DNA from: Flavobacteriales bacterium | GTDB lineage: Bacteria; Bacteroidota; Bacteroidia; Flavobacteriales_D; Sanyastnellaceae | Direction of reading: 5' to 3' | Assembly (NCBI GenBank): GCA_027491215.1 | Contig: JAIXWP010000138.1 | Location: 1 to 64,000, forward strand | Length of the DNA stretch: 64,000 bases | Part shown: positions 7,813 to 18,004 of the stretch, piece by piece | Position numbering within the stretch: position 1 is the stretch's first letter | Layout of the letters: each line of letters starts with the position of its first letter | Translations under genes and position numbers: made by a program | Notes under the pieces: model-generated | The model's database searches: none | Seen by the model: only the letters and a program-made list of their open reading frames with translations | Told to the model about the DNA's origin: nothing

Positions 7813-9211
7813 TACAACCAAAACTGTTGTCTTCATTGCTGTGGCTGCTGTCATCGGTCTCGTCACCTACTTCATTATTTCAGGTGATGATGAAATAAAT
7901 TGGAATATAACCTTTAGCCCTGAGAGTAAAGAGCCATACGGAACTTACATCGTAGAAAAATTAGTGAAAGAGTCAAATCAATTCTCTTCATATACTTTTC
8001 TTGAAGACTCCACTTACAAGGAAGTTAAGCCTGACAGTCCTGACTACGACAACTATGTTTTCATTGGGGGAACCTATTTTGCCAAGTCGCGCGATATAGA
8101 CACGTTAATCAGTTATTTGCAGCGAGGAAATAATGTATTTATCTCAGCCGAAGAATTCGATCGAGATTTGACCGAAGCCTTAATTGAAAATGCTGCTTAC
8201 GATGAGTTTTATGAAGAGCCGTATGAGGAAGAAAATAATGAAAGTGATATTTCGTGGGACGAATACAGCGATTATGAAGAGGACGTGCAAGAAGAAGATC
8301 AAGTAGAAGAAATTTACGACTATGAAAATTTTCCGAACGTTTCGATTGAGTACACCAATAAAGTAAAGATCACAACCACTAATCCTTCACTTTCCACTGA
8401 ATTAAACTATATATATGAATTCGACACCTTGCCATACGGGTGGACTTACTTTAATCAAGATTTCATAAATAGATTTACAGGAAGAAGAATTGAAATTATT
8501 GGTGAGCTCGAGTCTCTTCAAAACATAGGTAATGAACAACCTAATCTAATTAAAATTCAAATTGGAAAAGGAGTTGTGTACCTACACTCCACACCGTTGC
8601 TCTTTACCAATTTACACCAATTGAAAAATGAAAACCAAGAGATGGCAGCGCGTCTTTTAGGACAATTGGGCGGCGGTAAAACATACTGGGCAGATTTCAA
8701 CCGAAAACCACACTTCGATGATGTTAATAATGATTACAATGACCCATCAAAGCCCGATGAAAGTGCTCTAGAATTCATTCTTTCAGAGCCAAGTCTGCGC
8801 TGGGCATATTATCTTGCACTGCTTGGTTTAGTGCTTTATTTAATCTTTGGGGCAAAGCGAAAGCAAAGAGCTATACCAGTGCTTTCTTCAATGGAAAACA
8901 CATCGATTGAATATGCAGAAGTAGTTTCACAGCTATTTTTCAAACAACAAAATCATTTGAAATTGATTGATCTAAAAATGGATCTTTTCAAACAACACAT
9001 CAGAGAGCGATACAGAATTAAAACACCGTCAACAAAGGAAGAATTCGAACCATTTTTTATTCGACTCTCTACCATATCTGGTGTACCAGCAGAGGATATA
9101 AAATGGATTTTCAATAAGCACATCACAGTTCAGAAAGAACTAACAGCAGATGCTATTACGATGGTGACTTTCCATAAAAAACTAGAAGAATTTTATTCAA
9201 ACAGCAGATAA
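7802..9211 (+). CDS. DUF4350-type membrane protein
   Basis: N-terminal TM, PESKEPYGTYIVEKLV start of domain, YVFIGGTYFAKSRDIDTLISYLQRGNNVFISAEEF core, C-terminal TM ALLGLVLYLIFGAKRKQRAIP; directly upstream of moxR. Confidence 0.75.
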   Translation: MENNTTKTVVFIAVAAVIGLVTYFIISGDDEINWNITFSPESKEPYGTYIVEKLVKESNQFSSYTFLEDSTYKEVKPDSPDYDNYVFIGGTYFAKSRDIDTLISYLQRGNNVFISAEEFDRDLTEALIENAAYDEFYEEPYEEENNESDISWDEYSDYEEDVQEEDQVEEIYDYENFPNVSIEYTNKVKITTTNPSLSTELNYIYEFDTLPYGWTYFNQDFINRFTGRRIEIIGELESLQNIGNEQPNLIKIQIGKGVVYLHSTPLLFTNLHQLKNENQEMAARLLGQLGGGKTYWADFNRKPHFDDVNNDYNDPSKPDESALEFILSEPSLRWAYYLALLGLVLYLIFGAKRKQRAIPVLSSMENTSIEYAEVVSQLFFKQQNHLKLIDLKMDLFKQHIRERYRIKTPSTKEEFEPFFIRLSTISGVPAEDIKWIFNKHITVQKELTADAITMVTFHKKLEEFYSNSR

Positions 9212-9223
9212 TAAAATAGCAAT

Positions 9224-10267
9224 ATGAGCGAACAAATTGAAGGAACTCCACAAGAAGTTGAACCGATTATTACTCCTCAAAACGAGTGGGAATTGGGGAT
9301 TGACCCATCCAAGCGACTTAACGTAAAGCCAATTTTTGAAGCCATTGATGACATCAAGGGAGAAATAGGAAAAGTACTCATTGGTCAAGAACACACCATT
9401 GAAATGCTCATGTCTGCATTACTCACTGGAGGCCATGTCTTGCTTGAGGGTGTTCCTGGTATTGCCAAAACATTGACTGCAAAGTTGATGTCAAAAACAA
9501 TTGACTCCGAATTCAGCCGAATTCAATTTACTCCAGATTTGATGCCCACAGATGTGAGCGGAACATCTGTTTTTAATGTAAAAGAGTCGAGCTTTTATTT
9601 TAGAAAAGGACCCATTTTTTCCAACATCATTCTAATTGACGAAATCAACCGCGCCCCAGCAAAAACTCAAGCTTCGTTGATGGAAGTAATGGAGGAAAAA
9701 CAATTGACTTATGACGGAGTAACCTATCCTATGAGCTATCCATTTTTTGTGATTGCTACCCAAAACCCCATAGAACAAGAAGGTACATATGCACTTCCAG
9801 AGGCTCAATTGGATCGATTTGTTTTTCGTTTGAAATTAAAACTTCCAACATTGGAACAGGAGCTTGCCATTTTGGAAAAATTCCATGGTGATTTCGACGC
9901 AAAATCAACTGCAACTGTTGAGAAGAAAGTGTCTCCGCAAAAATTAGCAGAGTTTAAAAGCATCATTGAGAAAGTATACATCCGTCCGGAGTTATTGCGC
10001 TACATCGCAATGGTGATTGACAATACAAGAAATAATGGTGATCTTCACCTTGGTGCTTCACCGCGTGCTTCATTAGCACTCGTTAAAACAGCTAAGGCCC
10101 TCGCTACAATCCGTGGACGTGATTTCGTTACTCCAGATGATATTCGAGCTGTTTCTGTTCCTGTATTAAACCACCGTTTAATCTTGAGTCACGAGCGCGA
10201 AATGGAAGGCGCTACGATAGATGAAGTGATTGACAGCATCATCACCAACATTGAAATTCCTAGATAA
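9224..10267 (+). CDS. MoxR-family AAA+ ATPase
   Basis: GHVLLEGVPGIAKTLTAKLM (Walker A), NIILIDEINRAPAKTQASLMEVMEE (Walker B), ATQNPIEQEGTYALPEAQLDRF. Confidence 0.95.
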   Translation: MSEQIEGTPQEVEPIITPQNEWELGIDPSKRLNVKPIFEAIDDIKGEIGKVLIGQEHTIEMLMSALLTGGHVLLEGVPGIAKTLTAKLMSKTIDSEFSRIQFTPDLMPTDVSGTSVFNVKESSFYFRKGPIFSNIILIDEINRAPAKTQASLMEVMEEKQLTYDGVTYPMSYPFFVIATQNPIEQEGTYALPEAQLDRFVFRLKLKLPTLEQELAILEKFHGDFDAKSTATVEKKVSPQKLAEFKSIIEKVYIRPELLRYIAMVIDNTRNNGDLHLGASPRASLALVKTAKALATIRGRDFVTPDDIRAVSVPVLNHRLILSHEREMEGATIDEVIDSIITNIEIPR

Positions 10268-11617
10268 TTGGAAGTAGAAAAGAAAATATCAGCTGTTAGC
10301 AGCTTTCGACTCACTTCGCGTTTTTTTTATGCGCTGTTGATCGTCATCGGGATATTCATTCTAGGATTCGCTTTTCCGTGGATGAAGATTGCTGGAATCT
10401 TTTCTACCCTAGCCTTATCTACCCTAGTACTGTTTGAAACATTATTCCTATACACAGGCAAACCCGCGATTGTCGCAGTCAGAAATACGGGGAAAGTGTT
10501 GTCATTAGGTGATGAAAATAACATTACTATCGAAGTCAGTAACACTAGAAAATCAAGATATTTTATTTCTCTTTATGATGAAATACCTTATCAATTTCAA
10601 TTGCGAGATTTTGAGATGGTATTGTCCCTCAAGCCTAAAGAAACGCAGCTTTTAAAGTACTCTCTTCGTCCAGTTACGAGAGGTGAATATCATTTTGGAT
10701 ACATCAATATTATTTTCTCCGCTAACTTTCAATTGATATCAAGACGTATACAATGCGCTGAACCTCAAATGGTAAAAGTGGTTCCCAGCATCATTCAGAT
10801 GAAGAAGTATGAGTTAATTGCCTTGGCACGTATATCAACGATGTCAGGCATTAAAAAGCTTCGTCGCATTGGTCATAGCTATGAATTTGAACAAATCAAA
10901 AACTATAGCCAGGGAGATGATATTCGTTCCATCAACTGGAAAGCCACGGCCCGCAAGGACAGTCTTATGGTCAACCAATATCAAGACGAGCGCAGTCAGC
11001 AAGTGTATATGATCATTGATAAAAGTAGAAACATGCATATGCCATTCAATGGCTTATCACTGCTTGACTACAGCATCAACACTTCATTGGTCTTATCGAA
11101 TATTGCTCTATTAAAGCACGACAAGACCGGCTTGATCACCTACAGCCATCGCATCGGCACAACATTACCTGCTGAAAAAAGCACTAATCAATTAAAGAAA
11201 ATTCTTCACGCGCTTTATGCGGAAAAACCACAGAATCTAGAAGGCAATTACGATCTACTTTATCGAAGTGTAAAAAATGTAATTAAGAGTAGAAGCTTGA
11301 TTATGCTCTTTCTGAATTTTGAAAGTTCTTACGCAATGGAACGAGCCTTGCCTATTTTACAAAAAATCAATAAGCAGCATTTGCTTGTGGTAATGATCTT
11401 TGAGAATACAGAGCTCAAGACATACACCCATCAAAAGGCCGAGTTTGTATCCGATATTTATGCACAAACAATTGCTTTGAAACTCTCAATGGAAAAGAAA
11501 CAAATCGTCTCAAAGCTCCGAAAATACGGCATCCAAACCATTCTCAGCCGTCCAGAGGATTTGAGCATTAATGTGGTAAACAAGTACCTTGAGTTAAAGG
11601 CGAAAGGACTTATTTAA
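10268..11617 (+). CDS. DUF58 domain-containing protein
   Basis: RRIGHSYEFEQIKNYSQGDDIRSINWKATARKDSLMVNQYQDERSQQVYMIIDKSRNM is diagnostic of DUF58; immediately after the MoxR stop (TTG start). Confidence 0.9.
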   Translation: MEVEKKISAVSSFRLTSRFFYALLIVIGIFILGFAFPWMKIAGIFSTLALSTLVLFETLFLYTGKPAIVAVRNTGKVLSLGDENNITIEVSNTRKSRYFISLYDEIPYQFQLRDFEMVLSLKPKETQLLKYSLRPVTRGEYHFGYINIIFSANFQLISRRIQCAEPQMVKVVPSIIQMKKYELIALARISTMSGIKKLRRIGHSYEFEQIKNYSQGDDIRSINWKATARKDSLMVNQYQDERSQQVYMIIDKSRNMHMPFNGLSLLDYSINTSLVLSNIALLKHDKTGLITYSHRIGTTLPAEKSTNQLKKILHALYAEKPQNLEGNYDLLYRSVKNVIKSRSLIMLFLNFESSYAMERALPILQKINKQHLLVVMIFENTELKTYTHQKAEFVSDIYAQTIALKLSMEKKQIVSKLRKYGIQTILSRPEDLSINVVNKYLELKAKGLI

Positions 11618-11652
11618 GGGTTATATTTGCGGTCAAAATATATAATTGACCG

Positions 11653-14280
11653 ATGATCAACGAAATTCCCAGTAAATACGACCCAAGTACCTCGGAAGAT
11701 AAATGGTACAAGTACTGGATGGACAATCAGCTTTTCAAAAGCACACCAGATAGCCGCCCCTCATATACCATCGTGATCCCACCACCCAATGTAACAGGTG
11801 TGTTACACATGGGACACATGCTCAACAATACAATTCAAGATTTACTTATTCGTCGCGCAAGAATGCGCGGATTCAATGCACTTTGGGTTCCTGGTACTGA
11901 CCACGCTTCGATTGCAACTGAAGCAAAAGTGGTTCAGAAACTTCGCGCTGAAGGTGTGAAAAAATCAGACCTCTCTCGTGACGAATTCTTGAAGCATGCT
12001 TGGGAATGGACCCACAAGCATGGAGGTATCATTCTCGAACAATTGAAAAAATTGGGAGCTAGCTGCGATTGGGATCGCACGCGCTTTACCATGGATGAAA
12101 AATACTATGATAGTGTCATAGATACTTTCATTGACCTATACAAGAAAGGTCGAATTTATCGCGGCGAGCGTATGATCAATTGGGATCCTGCTGCACTTAC
12201 TGCGCTTAGCGATGAGGAAGTAATCTACAAGGAAATTAACTCCAAACTTTTTCATGTAAGATATCAAATTGCTGGCACAAATGAATATGTGACCATCGCA
12301 ACAACGCGTCCAGAAACAATACTTGGCGATACTGCTATTTGTGTAAATCCAAAGGACGAACGCTATTTGCATTTACATGGAAAAAAAGCAATTGTTCCTC
12401 TTCTCAATCGCGAGATTCCTATCATCGCTGATGAGTATGTAGAAATGGAATTTGGTACTGGTTGTTTGAAAGTGACACCTGCTCACGATATGAATGACTT
12501 CATGCTTGGCGAAAAATATAAGCTTGAAGTAATCAACATGATGAATCCTGACGGAACCATCAGTGAGGCGGGCCAACTTTATGTGGGCATGGAACGCTTC
12601 GATGTGCGAAAGAAAATCGTTGCAGATCTTGAAGCAGCAGGTCACTTAGTGAAGACAGAAGAACACATGAATAAAGTGGGCTTCTCAGAAAGAACGGATG
12701 TTGTAATTGAACCAAGACTTTCATTGCAATGGTTCGTTGATATGAAAGAAATCAGCAAGCCTGCTTTGGACAATGTAATGAATGACAACATTCACTTCTT
12801 CCCTCCGAAGTTCAAGAACAGTTACAGAAACTGGATGGAAAACATCAAAGACTGGTGTATTTCTCGTCAGTTATGGTGGGGACACCGCATCCCAGCATGG
12901 TACACACCGGATGGTGATTTTGCCGTTGCAAAAACGCATGATGAAGCCTTCGCACAACTCAGCGCTAAGAACGCATCTTTGAAAAAAGAAGATGTGCAGC
13001 AAGATCCCGACGTTCTAGATACTTGGTTTTCGTCATGGTTGTGGCCGATCTCTGTATTTGACGGCTTTTATTCAGAAGATGAAATTAAATACTACTACCC
13101 AACCGCAGATCTAGTAACGGCTCCAGAAATTATGTTTTTCTGGGTTGCGAGAATGATCATTGCCGGGTACGAATACCGCGGTGAACTACCATTTAAGAAT
13201 GTTTACTACACCGGAATTGTAAGAGATAAGCAAGGCCGCAAGATGAGCAAATCCCTCGGCAATAGCCCGGACCCTATAGACCTCATTGGCACATACGGTG
13301 CGGATGGCGTGCGTGTGGGCATGCTATTGAGTTCGCCAGCAGGAAATGACCTCTTATTTGATGAGTCACTTTGCGAACAAGGAAGAAACTTTGCAAACAA
13401 AATTTGGAATGCATTCCGTCTTGTTAAAGGATGGGAAGAAAAAGTAGATGACACACTCGAACAACCCGAGTCTTCAGCCATTGCAGTGAAGTGGATGCAG
13501 AATAAGTTCCAACAGACACTTGCAGAAATCAATGATGATTATGAAAAATTTAGAATCAATGAAGCATTGATGACGACTTACAAATTGGTATGGGATGATT
13601 TCTGTGCATGGTATCTCGAAATGGTGAAGCCCCCATTTGGAAAGGGTATGGATCGTGCGACATACAATGCGAGTATTGCAATCTTCGAAAATCTATTGCG
13701 AGTTCTTCATCCATTTATGCCATTCCTTACAGAAGAAATCTGGCATTTTATCGGTGAAAGAAAATCAGCGGCAGACTCAATTTGTCTTGCACAATGGCCC
13801 GATGCAGAAACTTTTGACGCTGCAATTCTCAAAGATTTCAATCAATTCGCTGAAGTAGTTATCGGTCTAAGAAATGTGAGAAAAGAAAACAACATTGCGA
13901 ATAAAGAAGCTCTTGATTTAAAAGTAAATGCAACTTCTCACTTCTCTAAATCATTCGACGCTACCGTAAAACACTTATGTAATCTTGATTCTTTAGAATA
14001 CATTCAAGACAAGCCCTCTGGCTGCTTTACATTTATTGTAGATGGTTCAGAGTTCTTTATTCCATTTACAGCAAATGTTGATGTGGAAGCTGAGAAGAAA
14101 AAAATCAATGAAGAAATCGATTACACTCGTGGCTTCTTGAAATCAGTAGAAGGAAAATTAAACAACGAAAAATTTGTAAATAATGCTCCAGCCCAAGTTT
14201 TGGAACAAGAGCGTAAAAAGCAGTCGGATGCGTTAAATAAAATCAAAATGCTCGAAGACAAATTGAGCAGCTTGAACTAA
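11653..14280 (+). CDS. valS: Valyl-tRNA synthetase
   Basis: [18 protein letters not shown] (HIGH), [18 protein letters not shown] (KMSKS), C-terminal coiled coil. Confidence 0.97.
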   Translation: MINEIPSKYDPSTSEDKWYKYWMDNQLFKSTPDSRPSYTIVIPPPNVTGVLHMGHMLNNTIQDLLIRRARMRGFNALWVPGTDHASIATEAKVVQKLRAEGVKKSDLSRDEFLKHAWEWTHKHGGIILEQLKKLGASCDWDRTRFTMDEKYYDSVIDTFIDLYKKGRIYRGERMINWDPAALTALSDEEVIYKEINSKLFHVRYQIAGTNEYVTIATTRPETILGDTAICVNPKDERYLHLHGKKAIVPLLNREIPIIADEYVEMEFGTGCLKVTPAHDMNDFMLGEKYKLEVINMMNPDGTISEAGQLYVGMERFDVRKKIVADLEAAGHLVKTEEHMNKVGFSERTDVVIEPRLSLQWFVDMKEISKPALDNVMNDNIHFFPPKFKNSYRNWMENIKDWCISRQLWWGHRIPAWYTPDGDFAVAKTHDEAFAQLSAKNASLKKEDVQQDPDVLDTWFSSWLWPISVFDGFYSEDEIKYYYPTADLVTAPEIMFFWVARMIIAGYEYRGELPFKNVYYTGIVRDKQGRKMSKSLGNSPDPIDLIGTYGADGVRVGMLLSSPAGNDLLFDESLCEQGRNFANKIWNAFRLVKGWEEKVDDTLEQPESSAIAVKWMQNKFQQTLAEINDDYEKFRINEALMTTYKLVWDDFCAWYLEMVKPPFGKGMDRATYNASIAIFENLLRVLHPFMPFLTEEIWHFIGERKSAADSICLAQWPDAETFDAAILKDFNQFAEVVIGLRNVRKENNIANKEALDLKVNATSHFSKSFDATVKHLCNLDSLEYIQDKPSGCFTFIVDGSEFFIPFTANVDVEAEKKKINEEIDYTRGFLKSVEGKLNNEKFVNNAPAQVLEQERKKQSDALNKIKMLEDKLSSLN

Positions 14281-14318
14281 ACCATTCACTCCTTGTTATC
14301 ACTTTAATAATTAAAATT

Positions 14319-14816
14319 ATGGCAACAATTACATTCAAAGGAAATCCAGTTAATACCGCTGGTCAGCTACCTTCTACAGGTTCTGCGGCACCAGCATTCG
14401 AATTGACAAAAACAGACTTAAGCAGCGTATCTCTCGATAGCTTGAAAGGAAAGAAAGTAGTTCTCAATATTTTCCCAAGCATTGATACAGGCATTTGCGC
14501 TGCATCAGCTCGCAAGTTCAATGAATTAGCAAGTGGCATGGATAATACTGTTGTATTAAATGTCTCTAAAGATTTACCATTCGCACACACAAGATTTTGC
14601 GCAGCAGAAGGTTTGGAAAACGTTCATGGCGCATCACAATTCAAGAATGAAAATTTCTCGAAAGCTTACGGTGTTGACATGACTGATGGTCCACTCGCTG
14701 GATTGATGAGTCGTGCAGTAGTAATTTTGGATGAAAACGGTGTTGTAAAATACACTGAGCAAGTCCCAGAAATCGCTCAAGAACCTAATTACGATGCAGC
14801 TATTGCGGCATTGTAA
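14319..14816 (+). CDS. tpx: Thiol peroxidase (Tpx-type peroxiredoxin)
   Basis: [28 protein letters not shown]..., [17 protein letters not shown] (peroxidatic Cys), [20 protein letters not shown]. Confidence 0.95.
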   Translation: MATITFKGNPVNTAGQLPSTGSAAPAFELTKTDLSSVSLDSLKGKKVVLNIFPSIDTGICAASARKFNELASGMDNTVVLNVSKDLPFAHTRFCAAEGLENVHGASQFKNENFSKAYGVDMTDGPLAGLMSRAVVILDENGVVKYTEQVPEIAQEPNYDAAIAAL

Positions 14817-14833
14817 GTCAGGAAAGCAATAAA

Positions 14834-14868
14834 GAAAAAAAGGCTGTCGTTTGACAGCCTTTTTTTTG
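14834..14868. terminator. Bidirectional Rho-independent terminator between convergent tpx and TonB receptor
   Basis: AAAAAAAGGCTGTCGTTTGACAGCCTTTTTTTT. Confidence 0.85.
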
Positions 14869-14879
14869 TGATAGATATT

Positions 14880-17285
14880 TTAGAAGGCAAGTTTCGCTGA
14901 AACGAAAACATTTCTTCCCGCTGCAACAATTCCAGAGCTGTAGGTTCTGTAACGTTGATCTGTAATATTTTCAATTCCTCCTGAAAAACCGAATGTACTA
15001 TTGGGCTGGTAGTTAATTTTCAAGTTAAGCGTATACCATGAAGGAGAATAGGGATTTCCATCACCATCAACCGCGTAGATGTATGGCTTATCGATTTCTT
15101 CTTGAGGTAGTTCACTGAATGATTTTTCGCCATTATACATGCAGTAAAAATCGAATGAAATAGCCTGCTGAAAGAAGATGATATGAGAACTCCCGAATAG
15201 CGGCGCAGCATGTCTAGAAGGACTCACAGTTCCATCATCCAACTCTTCTTCTCCTATCTGATAGCTCAATTTCGATGTGAATTGCCACTCATGAGATATC
15301 AACCACTGAATTCCACCTTGAACACCGTAAACGGTAGCGTTTGCAGCATTTTGTATAGCATTGATTCTACTCATCTCGCCATCATAAAGCAGGCTGTCTT
15401 GACCGTTGAGTGAAAACTCGCGTCTCACCAAGGCATTGTTCAATAATGTGTAGTATGCTGAGACATCAAAGCGCAGTTTGCTATTAAGATTGCGTGCAAC
15501 GCCAATCTCAATATTCTGAGCCAATTCAGCCTTCAAATCAGGATTTGGAACAATCACTACTCCGTCCCCAGAATCGAAAACTTTTCCTAGATCATCAACA
15601 TTAGGACTGCGGAATCCCGTTGCTGCGCTTGCGCTAATCGACCATTTATTGTTGGGGCGATAAACGATACCAGCGCTTCCCGTTAGAGCTCCTTGATTAA
15701 GGCTTGCAGAAGTATAAGGAAATGGATAAAATGTAGTATCAAATTGTGCATCGAGAGAATATTGATTGTAACGAGCACCTAGCTGTCCAATCCACTTGCG
15801 ATTAAACTTGTGTCTGTAACTTGCATACAAGCCATAAGATGACCATTCAGACTGCGGATAGCGTGCAGGCCCGACAACAATATTTCCGGTAGAAATATCC
15901 TCATCTGTGCCGGTCGAAGCTACATCGTTTAACACCCACTCCGCACCATAAGTTAGTTCGCCCTTACCCATCTTTTTGAATAAATCCAAATTTGCTGAAT
16001 ACGCAGTTACCTCCTCGGTTCGTGTGCGTCTTTCAGTATCATTCCAATCACGATCGATTCTACTCTCTTCAAATTTTTGGTGAGCAAAACGCAATTGGAT
16101 TTCATCAAAAGCTTTCGTTATTCTTTTGTTTGTAATCGTCAACTGATTCATCATCCAAAGCTGTGGGCCATAGTTCCACTCTGCGCTTCTAGGAGCTCCA
16201 TTTCGGTAGCGAATCAAGCGATCGTATCGAGAAAAGTTAGATGTCGAAGAATAATGAAATCCATATTTTATATCTGTAAATTCAGATGCTTTGAATCTGA
16301 TCTTTTGCATCAAATTAACCTGTGAATAAGCCGTTGGTCTTTGGACTAGAGGATTATTATTTGTTTCAACCACATCCAACGTATCACGTCGCGCACCATA
16401 GATATTTCGGAGATATTCGTCTGGTCCATTTTTACCCATTCTCAAATCACCAAAATCAGAGCTTGTGATGCTCGTTAGCATTGCCCATCTTTTCCAACCC
16501 GAAGAGAATTGTACGTTATAGGTCTTTTCATTATTCGCAGTAGAAAAGCGAACGGAAGCTTGTCCATTAGTATTCCCCGCTCCATTGTTGTAGAGATTGA
16601 ACTCTGGAGTTAAAGTAGAAAAAGCCATCACTCCACCAATCGCATCAGAGCCATACATTACCGATCCAGGTCCAAAGAATACTTCTGCACCATCTATTGA
16701 ATATTGATCAAGGCTGATGACATTTTGAATATTACCTCCTCTAAAAATGGCGGTATTCATTCTAACTCCGTCCACAACATACAAAAGACGATTCGTTGAA
16801 AATCCTCTGATCATAGGACTTCCACCACCCTGTTGACTTTTCTGTATGTAAACATCACCGCTATTGGCGAGAAGATCTGCAGTAGTTTGAGAGTTTTGAT
16901 TGACAATGAAATTTTTATCAATGATTGAAACTCTATGTGCAATATTCCCTCTTTTCTCGGGGAATCGCGTTGCAGAAATAACGATTGCATCCAACTCTTC
17001 AGGAAGCTTATCGAGGTGCACAACAAATCCCTCTCTTTCCAGGATTGCTCTGAAATAAGAATTAGGTCGATAACCTTTCGCTTCAAAGTTTAGCACATCT
17101 GCATCACCAAAAGATTTAAAATCTATAAAGCCTTGTTCATTAGCTTTAATTTCTTTGTGATAAACAGAAGATCCCACCACTCCCAAGATGGGCTGTTTGG
17201 TCTCTTTGTCTAGAATGGTAATATTTTGCGCTGTGCCCAAAAGAGATAAGAAAACACAGCACCATAAAAATAAATGTTTTTTCAT
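14880..17285 (-). CDS. TonB-dependent receptor (heme/hemoglobin-receptor-like plug)
   Basis: Signal peptide; ILDKETKQPILGV carboxypeptidase-like N-domain; plug QKSQQGGGSPMIRGFSTNRLLYVVDGVRMNTAIFRGGNIQNVISLD...GPGSVMYGSDAIGGVM; C-terminal beta-barrel ending in ...VSAKLAF. Confidence 0.9.
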   Translation of the reverse strand: MKKHLFLWCCVFLSLLGTAQNITILDKETKQPILGVVGSSVYHKEIKANEQGFIDFKSFGDADVLNFEAKGYRPNSYFRAILEREGFVVHLDKLPEELDAIVISATRFPEKRGNIAHRVSIIDKNFIVNQNSQTTADLLANSGDVYIQKSQQGGGSPMIRGFSTNRLLYVVDGVRMNTAIFRGGNIQNVISLDQYSIDGAEVFFGPGSVMYGSDAIGGVMAFSTLTPEFNLYNNGAGNTNGQASVRFSTANNEKTYNVQFSSGWKRWAMLTSITSSDFGDLRMGKNGPDEYLRNIYGARRDTLDVVETNNNPLVQRPTAYSQVNLMQKIRFKASEFTDIKYGFHYSSTSNFSRYDRLIRYRNGAPRSAEWNYGPQLWMMNQLTITNKRITKAFDEIQLRFAHQKFEESRIDRDWNDTERRTRTEEVTAYSANLDLFKKMGKGELTYGAEWVLNDVASTGTDEDISTGNIVVGPARYPQSEWSSYGLYASYRHKFNRKWIGQLGARYNQYSLDAQFDTTFYPFPYTSASLNQGALTGSAGIVYRPNNKWSISASAATGFRSPNVDDLGKVFDSGDGVVIVPNPDLKAELAQNIEIGVARNLNSKLRFDVSAYYTLLNNALVRREFSLNGQDSLLYDGEMSRINAIQNAANATVYGVQGGIQWLISHEWQFTSKLSYQIGEEELDDGTVSPSRHAAPLFGSSHIIFFQQAISFDFYCMYNGEKSFSELPQEEIDKPYIYAVDGDGNPYSPSWYTLNLKINYQPNSTFGFSGGIENITDQRYRTYSSGIVAAGRNVFVSAKLAF

Positions 17286-17327
17286 AGTGGTACTAATTGA
17301 ATAAATTTTTAATCAGAAAAAATTTAT

Positions 17328-17897
17328 TCAACATGGTGGCTGAAAATGCCGTCTGCCATGCGATGATCGAAGATCGTTTATTTGAGCATTAGAATTGATT
17401 TCGACATTTAAAGACACCGCATGACCCACTCTGCTTGGTAATTCACAGATCATTTTCTTTGTAACAGAAAACACATTTGCTTGTTGTTTTTTCTCTTGAT
17501 AAGGAGAATCATCCTCTGCCATCCAAGTCTTAAGTTCTCTTTTGATTTCCCCTTCCATATCATCCCTTACACACTTTACCAACCACTTTCCATTTTGAAA
17601 TTCCTTTTGAAAAACATCATAAAAGAATCCATTCAAAACGAATTCATGCGGATCGGGATGTGGAAGCAATTTCCATTCTTGATCTGTGAAATAAAAAACT
17701 TCATGCAGATCAGTATTTGATTTTTTTAGAAGTTCAATCTTCATTGCCCATTTCACTTCACGGAGATTTTGCTTGAGCTTCCAGACCATGACGGGTTGAA
17801 GAAACATCATCATCACTACGAAATAAATCGCAATGCAACATTTTATATTTCTTCGATTAACCAGCATAAACGACGGCAATTTAGATAAAGATGCCAA
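17328..17897 (-). CDS. Hypothetical membrane-anchored/periplasmic protein upstream of TonB receptor
   Basis: 189-aa ORF, N-terminal hydrophobic segment (CCIAIYFVVMMMFLQPVMVW), same strand and 42 bp upstream of the receptor gene. Start uncertain (ATG at 17867 also possible). Confidence 0.6.
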   Translation of the reverse strand: MASLSKLPSFMLVNRRNIKCCIAIYFVVMMMFLQPVMVWKLKQNLREVKWAMKIELLKKSNTDLHEVFYFTDQEWKLLPHPDPHEFVLNGFFYDVFQKEFQNGKWLVKCVRDDMEGEIKRELKTWMAEDDSPYQEKKQQANVFSVTKKMICELPSRVGHAVSLNVEINSNAQINDLRSSHGRRHFQPPC

Positions 17898-18004
17898 ACA
17901 AGTCTAAATTCCACAATCTGGATGTTTAAAAAAGAAATCATTTACTTCACAATGAGCTAACAGAAAGCTAACTTTGTGATGCCCAAATTTGGGGCATGAC
18001 TGCA

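Noticed and set aside
11622-11629. TATATTTG box before valS
   Set aside because: Good -7 match but no TTG at the expected distance, so not called as a promoter.
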